28,391 bases of DNA from Actinomycetes bacterium (GCA_029779995.1 JAKOZM010000179.1:1-28391), one strand, 5' to 3'. Positions 6,486 to 15,131 are shown, counted from the first letter of the stretch. The notes: generated by a model not told the origin, from the sequence alone. A program made the numbers and translations.

Positions 6486-7489
6486 GGTACTGGCCTTTCT
6501 GTGCGGGACTGCGTACTCGTAGCCTCGGTGTCGGGGCAGGGATGGGGGTCGTGTGCCTCTGCGGCGCTCAAAGCCGTTTCGTGGCAGCCGTGGGGCTGAC
6601 CGAGGTCCAGGTCGGCGGCGTCAGTCAGGGTTTGGGCTGATCGGTCGCGCAGCATCGTCACGACGATGACCACGACAAGAGCCAGAAGAGCCGCGCCGAG
6701 GACGGGTTCGGGGATGGGCCAGGACTCGATGGTGGCAAATATCTTGGTTAGGAAGTCGCCGACGGCGACCTGGAAGCCGGGTCCGCTGGTCATGGTGCCC
6801 GTGTTGGCCAGGTAGAGGACGAACACGCCCATCACGGCGAACCCGATCGCCACAGCCACGTTGATCGTGTTCGTGTGGAGTTTGCGTCCGGCCACTGTGA
6901 GGGCGACGGGCTTGGCTTGCAGGAACCGGCGCTCGCCAAGGCGGAACCGGTCCCAGAGCAGCGCCATAACGAACAGCGGGAACGTCATGCCGAACACGTA
7001 CATCAACCCGAGAACGATGCCCCCGGCCGGGTTCCCGGACAGGGCCGACAAGGTCATGATGCCAGCGAGGACCGGAGCGCAGCAGGACGAGGCGATGCCG
7101 GAAAACACGCCGAGGGCGAAGAAGCTGGCGGAGTCGCCCCGGCGGGTATCTGGGGCACGCAGGAATGAGGGCATGCTCCACATCCGCCCGGACAGTGACC
7201 AGGCCGCCAGCAGCAGCATGAGGATGCCCCCGGCGAGGTAGAGGATTTGGTGGTAGTGGGTGATTGCCGCTGACAGTAGACTCATCCCCAGCGTGATGGG
7301 CACAAGCACGGTTGCCAGACCGGCGGCGAAGACGAACGTTAATGGCAGCAGCCGCCAGCGCCGGTTCTTCACCGCGACCGCCAGGTAGCTGGGGGCCAGG
7401 AACACGATGCAGCACGGGGCGAACAGGGCCACACCACCTGCGAAGAACGCCGCAATGATCGATCCGGTCGCGAACAGGTCGCCGTTCAC
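6482..7489 (-). CDS. CcdA/DsbD-type membrane electron carrier
   Basis: Polytopic membrane protein of 335 residues related to cytochrome c biogenesis protein CcdA, which moves reducing equivalents from cytoplasmic thioredoxin to extracytoplasmic thiols. The paired redox cysteines lie in FAPCCIVFLAPSYLAV (helix 1) and SGIASSCCAPVLAG (helix 4); each is a Cys-Cys pair rather than the usual single Cys. It has six core helices and an extra C-terminal helix (ALLALVVVIVVTML), then a His/Cys-containing tail (LGQPHGCHET, DPHPCPDTE) that could bind metal. The GTG start at 7489 overlaps the glutaredoxin-like stop (GTGA), and its own stop overlaps the TlpA-like start. It is longer than a minimal CcdA (about 200-250 residues). 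Confidence 0.92.
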   Translation of the reverse strand: MNGDLFATGSIIAAFFAGGVALFAPCCIVFLAPSYLAVAVKNRRWRLLPLTFVFAAGLATVLVPITLGMSLLSAAITHYHQILYLAGGILMLLLAAWSLSGRMWSMPSFLRAPDTRRGDSASFFALGVFSGIASSCCAPVLAGIMTLSALSGNPAGGIVLGLMYVFGMTFPLFVMALLWDRFRLGERRFLQAKPVALTVAGRKLHTNTINVAVAIGFAVMGVFVLYLANTGTMTSGPGFQVAVGDFLTKIFATIESWPIPEPVLGAALLALVVVIVVTMLRDRSAQTLTDAADLDLGQPHGCHETALSAAEAHDPHPCPDTEATSTQSRTERPVP

Positions 7490-7776
7490 AGCGCACCCCT
7501 CGTGGCGGTTGCTGCGCGGTCGAGTGCGCTTGTGAGCTGGCGCACTTTGCCACGTGGGAGGCGACCTTGGCTGAAGAACTGTCCGTCCACGAGAACAAGC
7601 GGGCTCATCGCTGCTCGATGCTGCTGGGTGAGCAAGAGCCCTTCGGATGTGCGCATGTCCAGCCGGATCAGTTGGACTGGGTAGCAGTCGGCCAAGTCAG
7701 ACAGGATCTGGTCAGCGTCGGCGCAGAAGTGGCAGGCGGGTGCCTGCACGATCGTTATGGTGGTTTCTTGTTCCAT
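7486..7776 (-). CDS. Glutaredoxin/thioredoxin-like protein with CxxC
   Basis: Small thioredoxin-fold protein of 96 residues from the ATG at 7776. The active site is C15-H-F-C18 in TITIVQAPACHFCADADQIL, and the cis-Pro region reads AAMSPLVLVDGQFFSQGRLP, a glutaredoxin-like pattern. Earlier starts exist (ATG 7800, TTG 7806), but they would crowd the regulator box at 7823-7838, and the conserved fold begins at MEQETTIT. It has no signal peptide, so it is probably cytoplasmic. Standing first in the operon with CcdA and the TlpA-like protein, it may feed electrons to CcdA or buffer Cu(I). Which start is used decides the leader length. Confidence 0.88.
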   Translation of the reverse strand: MEQETTITIVQAPACHFCADADQILSDLADCYPVQLIRLDMRTSEGLLLTQQHRAAMSPLVLVDGQFFSQGRLPRGKVRQLTSALDRAATATRGAL

Positions 7777-7822
7777 GAATACTGTCTCGGCTTCGGACAT
7801 GTTCAACAGCCGGTGATGTCCC

Positions 7823-7838
7823 TGAAGAAACGATGAAG
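7823..7838 (-). promoter_or_regulatory. Response-regulator box upstream of thiol-redox operon
   Basis: In the gene direction this reads CTTCAtcgtttCTTCA: two perfect CTTCA half-sites exactly 11 bases apart, about 47 bases before the ATG at 7776. It matches the two boxes between the divergent operons at 12541-12576 in sequence, spacing and orientation. OmpR/PhoB-family dimers typically bind such 11-base tandem half-sites. Confidence 0.65.
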
Positions 7839-8055
7839 AAAGTCGTCAGTTTGCGCACGGGCGTTGTTCCTGGACAGCGGCACGATCATCGCGGTGGTCA
7901 ACCCCGTCATCCCCGCAGCCGGACGAAGAAGTTGCCGATTCCGCTGAGCGTCCCAGCAACTCGCTCAGACCGTGGTCGGCAGAGGAAGTTGCCGTCTGAG
8001 CCCGGGTCCGGCGGATAGTCGACCACGGTGCCAGCGTCGAGGTGTCTCGTGACCA

Positions 8056-10311
8056 TCAGACTCGTGCGCGGCGCAGTCGAAGGGCATTCACTATGACCGA
8101 AACGTTGGACAGGCTCATCGCGGCAGCGGCGATGATCGGGGACAGCAGCAGGCCCGTGAACGGGTAGAGCACTCCCGCGGCGATCGGGATCCCGAGAGAG
8201 TTGTACAGGAACGCGAAACCGAGGTTCTGTTTCATGTTGCGCACAGTCGCGCAGGAAACCCTGCGGGCGGCGCTGATGCCCCGCAGATCCCCCTTCACCA
8301 GGGTGATCTCGGCGGAGTCGATGGCGATGTCGCTGCCTGTGCCCATGGCGATCCCGATGTCGGCCTGCGCGAGCGCGGGGGCGTCGTTGATCCCATCGCC
8401 GGCCATCGCCACGACGTGTCCCTGCCGCTGCAGTTCCGCTACCAGGGCGAGCTTGTCGTCCGGCTTCACTCCCGACCGGTAGTCGTCGATGCCGAGTGAC
8501 TCTGCCACGTGGCGAGCCGGGCCAGCGGCGTCGCCGGTGGCCATGACGATGGTCAGGCCCTCGTGGTGCAGTTGTTCGACGGCCTTCGGCGTACTGGGCT
8601 TGACCTCATCGCGCAGTGTGACGAGTCCCGCCTCTCGGCCGTCGATGGCAACTCGGATGGTTGTCTGGCCGGCCGGTGCGCGGTCTTCCAGCTCCAGCGA
8701 CATCTTCACGCCCTGATCCCCCATGAGATCGGCGTTGCCGACCAGGACGAGGCGACCGCCCACCATCCCGCTCACGCCGAAGCCTGGCTTGGCCTGGAAC
8801 TCCTGCACCGGGGTGAGAGGTAGACCAGCGGCTGCCTCGGTGACGGCTCGGGCCAGCGGGTGCTCACTGCCCTTGTTGGCGCTGGCGGCCGCGCTCAGGA
8901 CCTCGTCGTGGGTGAATCCGTCAGCCGGGACAACACTGCTCACCGTCGGACGGCCCACCGTCAGGGTGCCCGTCTTGTCCACTATGAGGGTGTCGACCTC
9001 GCGCAGTCTCTCCATAGCGGCGGCGTCCTTGAACAGCACGCCATGCCGGGCGCCCAATCCACTGCCCACCATGACCGACATCGGCGTGGCCAGGCCCAGG
9101 GCACACGGGCAGGCGATGATCAGCACGGACACCGCGTTCACCAGGGCGTGCCCCCAGCTGGGTGCCGGGCCGAACACACCCCAGACCAGGAACGTCCCGA
9201 CCGCGATGCCGATCACGGCCAGGACGAACACCCCTGCGACCTTGTCGGCCAGACGTTGCATGGGCGCTCTGGAGCGCTGGGCCACGGCCACCATCTCCAC
9301 CACTCGCGACAGGACCGTGTCCGAGCCCACTTGGTAGGCCTCAACGATGAGGCTGCCGGTGGTGTTCACAGTGCCCCCGATGACCGTGTCGCCGGCTGCC
9401 TTCTCGGCTGGCACCGGCTCGCCGGTCAGCATCGACTCGTCCACGGCCGACCGACCGGACACCACGACACCGTCGACCGGCACCTTCTCCCCGGGGCGCA
9501 CACGCACCCGGTCGCCGACCTCGATCGCTGCCAGATCGACGTCTTCCTCGGTGCCATCGGCGTCGATGCGGCGGGCCGTGGACGGCGCGAGCTGCAGCAG
9601 GCCCTTGATCGCATCCCCGGTGGAGGCACGTGCTCGCAGTTCCAGCACCTGTCCGAGCAGGGTGAGGGTGCAGATGATGGCGGCCGCCTCGAAGTACACC
9701 GGGACCTTCCCGTCCTCCTTCAACGCGTCGGGGAAGATGCCGGGAGCGACCACAGCGAGCACGGAGTAGCTGTACGCCGCGGCGACACCCAGGCCGATCA
9801 GCGTCCACATGTTGGGACTGCGATGGCGCACCGATTGCACGGCCCACACGAAGAACGGACCCGCCGCCCACAGCACTACGGGGCTGGCCAGCACCAGTTG
9901 CGCCCACGGCATGACGTCCTTCGGCAGGGGCGCGAATCCGAGCATCGCGATGGACAGCACGGCCAGCGACAACGGGACCGACACCCAGAACCGCCGCAGC
10001 ATGTTCCGGTACTCCGCACGATCGGAATCGTCATCGACCTGCGGCGTCATCGGCTCCAGATGCATACCGCAGATGGGGCAGCGCCCCGGGTGATCCTGAA
10101 CGATCTCGGGATGCATGGGGCAGGTGTACAGGACCTTTGTGGCCGACGGGTGTGAGGGCCGCGGTTCCTCGTGATGGTGTGTGTGCACGTCGGCCTGTCC
10201 CTCAAGAACCAGTGTCATGCCGCAGATCGGGCATTCCGACGGGTGGTCGTCGACGACCTCGGGGTGCATGGGGCAGATGTAGCGAGAAGCTGTATCAGTG
10301 TGGTCCACCAC
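8056..10311 (-). CDS. Copper-exporting P1B-type ATPase
   Basis: Cu(+)-transporting P-type ATPase of 751 residues. The N-terminus carries two heavy-metal-binding repeats (about 12-36 and 62-86), each YxCPMHPE..xDHP..CPICGM, split by a His-rich linker (HTHHHEEP), instead of MxCxxC domains. Then come the membrane helices, the actuator loop ([11 protein letters not shown]), the metal site CPC (401-403) in [11 protein letters not shown], the phosphorylation site DKTGT (445-449), the SEHPLA motif, [14 protein letters not shown], and final helices with N-x6-YN-x4-P ([14 protein letters not shown]) and MSLSNVSV, which indicate Cu(+)-type 1B-1 selectivity. The GTG start has AGGAGG four bases upstream. 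It is probably cotranscribed with the DUF305 and oxidase genes 92 bases away; no regulator box of its own is visible. Confidence 0.97.
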   Translation of the reverse strand: MVDHTDTASRYICPMHPEVVDDHPSECPICGMTLVLEGQADVHTHHHEEPRPSHPSATKVLYTCPMHPEIVQDHPGRCPICGMHLEPMTPQVDDDSDRAEYRNMLRRFWVSVPLSLAVLSIAMLGFAPLPKDVMPWAQLVLASPVVLWAAGPFFVWAVQSVRHRSPNMWTLIGLGVAAAYSYSVLAVVAPGIFPDALKEDGKVPVYFEAAAIICTLTLLGQVLELRARASTGDAIKGLLQLAPSTARRIDADGTEEDVDLAAIEVGDRVRVRPGEKVPVDGVVVSGRSAVDESMLTGEPVPAEKAAGDTVIGGTVNTTGSLIVEAYQVGSDTVLSRVVEMVAVAQRSRAPMQRLADKVAGVFVLAVIGIAVGTFLVWGVFGPAPSWGHALVNAVSVLIIACPCALGLATPMSVMVGSGLGARHGVLFKDAAAMERLREVDTLIVDKTGTLTVGRPTVSSVVPADGFTHDEVLSAAASANKGSEHPLARAVTEAAAGLPLTPVQEFQAKPGFGVSGMVGGRLVLVGNADLMGDQGVKMSLELEDRAPAGQTTIRVAIDGREAGLVTLRDEVKPSTPKAVEQLHHEGLTIVMATGDAAGPARHVAESLGIDDYRSGVKPDDKLALVAELQRQGHVVAMAGDGINDAPALAQADIGIAMGTGSDIAIDSAEITLVKGDLRGISAARRVSCATVRNMKQNLGFAFLYNSLGIPIAAGVLYPFTGLLLSPIIAAAAMSLSNVSVIVNALRLRRARV

Positions 10312-10403
10312 GTGACCTCCTCAGACGTGTTCGATCTAGATACCCGGTTGCCGTTGGGTGATGCTGCGTCTCCTCACGGGATGCGGGTGCAGGCACGTCG
10401 CAC

Positions 10404-11036
10404 TCACTTCGCCAGCAGCTGCTGCATCGTCGCGATCTCCTGCTGCTGTCCGGTGATGATGGCGTCGGTGAGGGTCGTCACCTGACTGCTGTTCGACGCC
10501 TGCGCCTGCTGAGCCATCGAGATGGCGCCCTGATGGTGCGCGATCATCATGGTCAGCCACATCTGGTCGAAGTCGGCGCCCCGCGCCTGCTCCAGTTGTT
10601 GCATCTGCTCGGCGGTCATCATCCCAGACATCGTCATACCGCCCATGTCGTGGCCGCTGTGATCCATGCCTGCCGTGCCGCCGCCGTCGGTGGCGCCTGG
10701 CATCGCCGTCGGCGCGCCCCACGCCTGCAGCCACTGGGTCATCTGCTGGATCTCCGGATCCTGGGCACCCTTGATCTGCTCGGCCAGTTGCTTCACCTGC
10801 TCGGAGGCACCTGCCGCCGGATCGAGCGCAAGGTCGGCCATCTCGATCGCCTGTTGGTGGTGCGGGATCATCGACTGCGCGAATGCGATGTCTGTCGGAG
10901 AGCCCTGCATCATGGGGGCGGTCGCCACCGACTCCGTCGGCGAGGGCGCGCTGTCAGGGGTGCTGCTGGAGCACGCAGTCAGTGCTGCCACTCCCAACAC
11001 GGCGGCGGACATGGCGATGGTGCGATGGATCTGCAC
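10404..11036 (-). CDS. DUF305 lipoprotein, copper-binding
   Basis: Secreted lipoprotein of 210 residues. The signal peptide ends in a lipobox (VAALTAC, Cys 22), followed by a Ser/Pro linker. The DUF305 (ferritin-like) domain has two His-pair helices: AQSMIPHHQQAIEMADLAL (about 53-71) and LTMMIAHHQGAISMAQQA. Between them is a Met/His-rich insertion (GMDHSGHDMGGMTMSGMM) well suited to Cu(I)/Cu(II). The GTG start lies 16 bases after the oxidase stop, so the genes are cotranscribed. DUF305 proteins are common beside copper oxidases in actinobacteria and probably store or pass copper on the cell surface. A decayed relative lies at 15569-15728. Confidence 0.95.
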   Translation of the reverse strand: MQIHRTIAMSAAVLGVAALTACSSSTPDSAPSPTESVATAPMMQGSPTDIAFAQSMIPHHQQAIEMADLALDPAAGASEQVKQLAEQIKGAQDPEIQQMTQWLQAWGAPTAMPGATDGGGTAGMDHSGHDMGGMTMSGMMTAEQMQQLEQARGADFDQMWLTMMIAHHQGAISMAQQAQASNSSQVTTLTDAIITGQQQEIATMQQLLAK

Positions 11037-11052
11037 GGATTATCTCTCTTTC

Positions 11053-12498
11053 TCAGGTGGTGTAGTCGAGGCGGGTCATCATGCCCGCCTCAGCGTGGTA
11101 GGCGTTGTGGCAGTGGAGCATCCAGCGCCCAGGGTTGTCGGCGACCAGGTCGACCTCGGCGCGGGTCATCGGCGGCAAGAGCACGGTGTCTTTGCGGGGA
11201 CCGGTCCCTCCGGCCGGCCCCACCTGGAACGTGTGGCCGTGCAGGTGCACCGGGTGCGTCATCATCGACATGTTCGACAACCGCAGCCGCACGGTTTGGC
11301 CCGCCTGAACCGTGAGCGGTTCTGCCCGGTCGTACGTGTCACCGTTGATGGTCCAGACGTAGGGCGCCATGGAGCCGGACAGGACGAGGTCGTAGGTCTG
11401 CTGGGGATCGCTGCGCGGCAGCCGCACGCTTTCGTCGGACAGCAGCACGTCAGCACCGGCGGGGTAGGCGGAGAGCTCGGCAGGAATGGGGCTGGCGGGC
11501 AGGCGGCCCGCGGCGCTGCGCAGAACCGCCATGGCGTATCCGCTCTTACCCGCAGGTTGGGCGACCACCGGGAAGACACCGTCGCCGGCCTGCACGACAA
11601 CGTCGTACCGTTCGCCCATGCCGATCCGCAGCGACTGCGCATCGACCGGCTGCACCGGATAGCCGTCGGTGTGGGTGATCGTCATGCGGTGCCCGCCCAC
11701 AGCGACGGTGAAGATGGTGTCCGCGGCCGCGTTGATGATGCGAACCCGGATCCTGTCGCCGGGCTTGACTCGCAGGACGTCTGGGTCTGCGGCAGCCCTT
11801 CCGTTGATCAGGTAGAGGGGGTAGGTGACGTCGCCGCCGTCGGAGCCCATGTCCATGCCGCCCATGTCCATCATGCCGCCCTGATCACTGCGCTGACCTG
11901 CGGAGACCAGGCCGTCGAAGATCTGCTGCGGGTCCTGGCCCACGCCCTGCGTCCAGTCGTCCAGCATGAGCACCCAGTCGTGGTCGTAGCGCGCGGTCTC
12001 GCCGGGGTCCTCCACGATGAAAGGGGCGTACAACCCGGTGTCGAGTTGCAGGCCCGTGTGGGGGTGGAACCAGTGGGTGCCCGCGTCCGGCACGACGAAG
12101 TCGTAGGTGAAGGAGGTGCCGGACGCGATCGCCGGTGTCGTCACGCCGGGGACCCCGTCCATCGGATTGGGAACCGCCAGGCCGTGCCAGTGCACGCTGG
12201 TCTCCTCGGGAAGGTCGTTGGTGACGGTGATGCGCACCCGCTCCCCGGCCTTCGCGCGGATCGCCGCACCCGGCACACGGTCGCCGAACGTCCACGCAGT
12301 CGCCGCACGGCCTCCCAGGTCGATCTGTGCTTCCCGGGCGCGCAACCTGATCTCCTGCGCGACGGGGCCGGTGGGTGAAGACGAGGGGACAACCGTGGCT
12401 GTGCCTCTCGGCGAGGAACAGGCGGCGAGAGTCGCTGCGGCGGCGGTGCCAAGCGACATGGCCAGGAATCGGCGACGCGACATCGAATAACTCACCAC
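11053..12498 (-). CDS. Tat-exported multicopper oxidase (CueO/CopA-like)
   Basis: Copper oxidase that probably converts Cu(I) to less toxic Cu(II) outside the membrane. It has 481 residues. A Tat signal (SRRRFLAM) is followed by a possible lipobox (TLAACSS). All four copper-binding motifs are present: HWHGLAVP (103-106), HWFHPHTG (142-147), HPVHLHGHTFQV (415-426) and HCHNAYHAEAGM (462-473, with the type-1 Cys, His and axial Met). A Met-rich loop (MMDMGGMDMG) resembles the methionine insert of CueO. The GTG at 12498 has CAGGG seven bases upstream; the ATG at 12483, directly before the Tat motif, is also possible. First gene of the oxidase/DUF305/ATPase operon, divergent from the second two-component operon. 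Confidence 0.96.
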   Translation of the reverse strand: MVSYSMSRRRFLAMSLGTAAAATLAACSSPRGTATVVPSSSPTGPVAQEIRLRAREAQIDLGGRAATAWTFGDRVPGAAIRAKAGERVRITVTNDLPEETSVHWHGLAVPNPMDGVPGVTTPAIASGTSFTYDFVVPDAGTHWFHPHTGLQLDTGLYAPFIVEDPGETARYDHDWVLMLDDWTQGVGQDPQQIFDGLVSAGQRSDQGGMMDMGGMDMGSDGGDVTYPLYLINGRAAADPDVLRVKPGDRIRVRIINAAADTIFTVAVGGHRMTITHTDGYPVQPVDAQSLRIGMGERYDVVVQAGDGVFPVVAQPAGKSGYAMAVLRSAAGRLPASPIPAELSAYPAGADVLLSDESVRLPRSDPQQTYDLVLSGSMAPYVWTINGDTYDRAEPLTVQAGQTVRLRLSNMSMMTHPVHLHGHTFQVGPAGGTGPRKDTVLLPPMTRAEVDLVADNPGRWMLHCHNAYHAEAGMMTRLDYTT

Positions 12499-12540
12499 TT
12501 GACCCTGACAGAGGTGCTTAGAGGTGCTGCCCAGATTCGA

Positions 12541-12556
12541 TGAAGTTTCGATGAAG
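12541..12556 (-). promoter_or_regulatory. Response-regulator box upstream of multicopper oxidase operon
   Basis: In the gene direction this reads CTTCAtcgaaaCTTCA: two perfect CTTCA half-sites 11 bases apart, 43 bases before the oxidase GTG. A second box in the opposite orientation follows four bases later for the divergent operon. Confidence 0.7.
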
Positions 12557-12560
12557 GGGT

Positions 12561-12576
12561 CTTCACGGAGTCTTCA
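12561..12576 (+). promoter_or_regulatory. Response-regulator box upstream of SHOCT/regulator/kinase operon
   Basis: CTTCAcggagtCTTCA, two perfect half-sites 11 bases apart on the plus strand, 67 bases before the SHOCT ATG. With the oppositely oriented box at 12541-12556 it makes a mirrored control region, suggesting that this two-component system controls its own operon and the oxidase operon together. Confidence 0.7.
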
Positions 12577-12642
12577 TGGAAACCCCAAGCCGATCTCCAT
12601 CGGCGGCCCGGAGGCTGGAGGTGTCGTCGAGACCGGAGGTGG

Positions 12643-12912
12643 ATGACGATGATGAACCACTACGGCTCCTACGGTGGCTGGCACGGCTGGATGCTGATGG
12701 CGATGTGGGTGTGGCCGCTCGCGGTTGCTGCCTGCATCTGGGCCCTTGTGGCGTTGACCAGGGACCGCCGCGCGGCGCCTTTCAAGCGACGCGAGGAGAC
12801 GACCTCGGACATCCTCAGGCGAAGGTTCGCCAGCGGCCAGATCAGCCAACAGGAGTACCTGGATGCGGCCGCGATCCTGGACAATGACAGCAGTCGCGCG
12901 ACCCATGGGTGA
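12643..12912 (+). CDS. Small SHOCT-domain membrane protein
   Basis: Protein of 89 residues. The N-terminus is Met/His/Trp-rich (MTMMNHYGSYGGWHGW); a single transmembrane helix follows (about 17-38, MLMAMWVWPLAVAACIWALVAL), then a basic linker and a C-terminal SHOCT motif (SDILRRRFASGQISQQEYLDAAAIL). It parallels the SHOCT protein at 2133-2405 and, like it, belongs to an operon with a response regulator and kinase. The Met/His-rich outer segment could contact copper and report to the kinase; that role is speculative. Confidence 0.88.
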   Translation: MTMMNHYGSYGGWHGWMLMAMWVWPLAVAACIWALVALTRDRRAAPFKRREETTSDILRRRFASGQISQQEYLDAAAILDNDSSRATHG

Positions 12913-12938
12913 TCGTCACGCGGCGGAATGGAGAGTGG

Positions 12939-13634
12939 ATGTCGGCACAACTACGGGTCCTGGTGGTCGAGGACGAACCGGATCTGGCGGCGGTGATCGC
13001 GGCCTACCTGCAGGATGAGGCCTTCGACGTCGACATCGCGGGAACCGGCCCGCAAGCGGTCACGATGGCCAAGGACCTGCACCCCGATCTCATCGTGCTG
13101 GACATCATGCTCCCCGGCTTCGACGGGCTTGAGGTGTGCCGCCGTATCCGCACCTTCACCGACTGTTACGTGATCATGCTGACCGCGCGTGACGACGAGA
13201 TCGACAAGGTGATCGGGCTGTCCATGGGCGCCGACGACTACCTCGTCAAGCCCTTCTCGCCCCGCGAACTGACGGCCCGCATCCGCGCGATGCTGCGGCG
13301 GCCGCGCACGCTCGGGGCGGAATCATCGGGGCTGCATGCCCGCATGTTCGGCGCGCTGCGGCTGGACCCCGACGCCCGCAAGGTCTGGATCGACCACGTC
13401 GAACTGGATCTGACCCGCACCGAGTTCGACCTGCTCGACGCCCTCACGACCGCACCCAAGCGCGCCTTCACGCGCAGGCAGCTCATCGACGCGGTGTGGG
13501 GCGGTGAGTGGTACGGGGACGAACACATCGTGGATGTCCACGTCGGCCACCTGCGCAAGAAGCTTGATGACGACCCCGGCTCCCCGCGCTACATCAGGAC
13601 CGTGCGCGGCATCGGGTACGGGATGGTGTCGTGA
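12939..13634 (+). CDS. OmpR-family response regulator (copper-type two-component system 2)
   Basis: DNA-binding regulator of 231 residues. The receiver domain has E11/D12, phospho-acceptor D55 (IVLDIMLPG), the T of MLTAR and the K of VKPFSPR; a winged-helix OmpR output domain follows (LDLTRTEFDLLDALTTAPK to IRTVRGIGYGMV). The ATG at 12939 is chosen because GGAGAG precedes it and MSAQLRVLVVEDE is a normal family start; a GTG at 12909 overlapping the SHOCT stop would add ten residues. The stop overlaps the kinase GTG (GTGA). It is the best candidate for binding the CTTCA-N6-CTTCA boxes, two of which lie in its own upstream region. Confidence 0.95.
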   Translation: MSAQLRVLVVEDEPDLAAVIAAYLQDEAFDVDIAGTGPQAVTMAKDLHPDLIVLDIMLPGFDGLEVCRRIRTFTDCYVIMLTARDDEIDKVIGLSMGADDYLVKPFSPRELTARIRAMLRRPRTLGAESSGLHARMFGALRLDPDARKVWIDHVELDLTRTEFDLLDALTTAPKRAFTRRQLIDAVWGGEWYGDEHIVDVHVGHLRKKLDDDPGSPRYIRTVRGIGYGMVS

Positions 13635-14758
13635 AGCGGCGCAGTCTGGCCGCGCGGCTGTTCACCGCCCAGTTGCTCGTCATCGCCACCACGTTCATTG
13701 CCTTGCTCGTCACCGTCGTGCTCATCGCCCCGGGCCTGTTCCTGCACCACCTTCGCATGACGGGGGAGGACTCGCCGGTGGTGCAGCTGCACGCACAGGA
13801 GGCCTTCGAGACCTCCGTCGGCCTGGCCCTGATGGCCGCGGCGACCGTAGCCATCGTCGCCGCGATCCTGTTGTCGTGGTTCCTGGCCCGCAGGGTCAGC
13901 CGCCCGATCACGCAGCTGGCGGCGTCCGCGGAGGCTGTGGCACACGGCAATTACGACGTTGTCGTGACCGAAACCGGCTTCGGTACGGAGTTGCGCACGT
14001 TGTCACAGTCGTTCCAGGACATGGCCGACAGTCTGGCGACCACCGACGAGGCGCGCACGCAGATGCTCTCCGACCTCTCGCATGAGATCCGCACCCCGCT
14101 GGCCACGCTCGAGGCGCATATCGACGGCCTCGAGGACGAGGTGATCCCCACGACCGCGGCGACCTACCATGTGATGCGTGGCCAAGTCCACCGGTTGCGT
14201 CGCCTGGCCAGTGACGTCCGCCTGGCGGCGCAGGCGCAGGAACACGCGCTCGACCTGCACCCGACGGCGACGAAGGCCAGCGACCTCGTGCACTCGGCGT
14301 GCGCGCTGTACGAACCGCGCTATCGGGACAAGGGCGTGCTGCTCGACGACCGCTCTCGCCACGACCGCGAGATGGTCGTTCGCGTGGACCGGGACCGGAT
14401 GCAGCAGGTCCTCGGAAACCTGCTGGACAACGCCCTGCGGCACACCCCCGCCGGCGGAACCGTGTCGGTGGGTTGCCACCAGAACGGGCAGGCCGTGGAG
14501 ATCGCGGTGACCGACTCGGGCGAAGGCATCGACCCCGCCGACGTGGACCGCGTGTTCCAGCGTTTCCAGCGGCTCGACACCTCCCGCCAATCGGACTCCG
14601 GTGGCAGCGGGCTGGGACTGACCATCGCCCGCGCCCTCGTCCAGAGCCAGCACGGGGATGTGACCGCGCACAGTGCCGGGCTTGGGACTGGCAGCACGTT
14701 CACGATCAGGCTGCCGCAGCAGACGATGCCCACCAAGGGGACGCCGCCGACCCGGTAG
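13631..14758 (+). CDS. Sensor histidine kinase of two-component system 2
   Basis: Membrane kinase of 375 residues. Two transmembrane helices (about 11-38 and 62-86) enclose a very short extracytoplasmic loop (HHLRMTGEDSPVVQLHAQEAFE) with three His and one Met, which could sense copper. A HAMP linker follows, then the H-box with H151 (LSHEIRTPLATL), N-box LLDNALRHTP, G1 DSGEGID and G2 GGSGLGLTIA. The GTG start overlaps the regulator stop. The last dozen residues (QTMPTKGTPPTR) are read antisense to a decayed membrane-protein gene (14722-15000), so the natural tail was probably altered when that DNA arrived. Confidence 0.95.
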   Translation: MKRRSLAARLFTAQLLVIATTFIALLVTVVLIAPGLFLHHLRMTGEDSPVVQLHAQEAFETSVGLALMAAATVAIVAAILLSWFLARRVSRPITQLAASAEAVAHGNYDVVVTETGFGTELRTLSQSFQDMADSLATTDEARTQMLSDLSHEIRTPLATLEAHIDGLEDEVIPTTAATYHVMRGQVHRLRRLASDVRLAAQAQEHALDLHPTATKASDLVHSACALYEPRYRDKGVLLDDRSRHDREMVVRVDRDRMQQVLGNLLDNALRHTPAGGTVSVGCHQNGQAVEIAVTDSGEGIDPADVDRVFQRFQRLDTSRQSDSGGSGLGLTIARALVQSQHGDVTAHSAGLGTGSTFTIRLPQQTMPTKGTPPTR

Positions 14759-15000
14759 AAGCCCACTGCGATGAGGTCCGCAGGGCCGCGCCAACTGCCT
14801 CCTCCAATGGTGAGGCGGAGCACGGACCGGTCAGGGACAGGAACCACGGCCCGGCCACCAGACCCGCCCTGCCGGTCGGCCGCTCCGCCCAGGTGGTGCA
14901 GGCACCCCCGCGTGACCGCCACCAGTTCGGTGATCGCCAGGGTGTCGGCAAGGCCCACCGGGGCCGCCATGACCAGCAGGAGGTTCCACGGCGGGTGCTC
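14722..15000 (-). pseudogene. Decayed copy of the 17593-18258 membrane protein family
   Basis: Minus-strand frames give pieces of the intact protein encoded at 17593-18258: PPWNLLLVMAAPVGLADTLAITELV against QPWNLLIFMAIPVILAETLAITELA, then in another frame GRAGLVAGPWFLSLTG against NRWAGLIAGPWFLGITA, then WRGPADLIAV and GGVPLVGI against WHGPADLIAV and AGVVPLVGI. At least two frameshifts separate the pieces, and both ends of the gene are missing. The divergence suggests a separate homologue rather than a fresh duplicate. Its far end overlaps the last codons of the kinase gene. Confidence 0.85.
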
Positions 15001-15131
15001 GATTGGCGGGAACGGTCAAAGAGGCGTCGAGACCAACTGGACCCTTTCAGCGGAAGAGCCCATCCTGCATTCCCGTGCGAAGTGTGCCCGGGTGAACCGT
15101 CACCAAACCTTGACCGTTCGTCGGGGGAAAC

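Noticed and set aside
7926..7993. GAAGTTGCCG repeated twice downstream of the CopA stop
   Set aside because: Only a ten-base repeat with no matching structure or gene context; could be chance.
7833..8018. A plus-strand frame after the regulator box (MKKVVSLRTGVV...)
   Set aside because: Arg/Pro/Gln-rich low-complexity product; the region is better explained as the promoter area of the thiol-redox operon and the space beyond the CopA stop.
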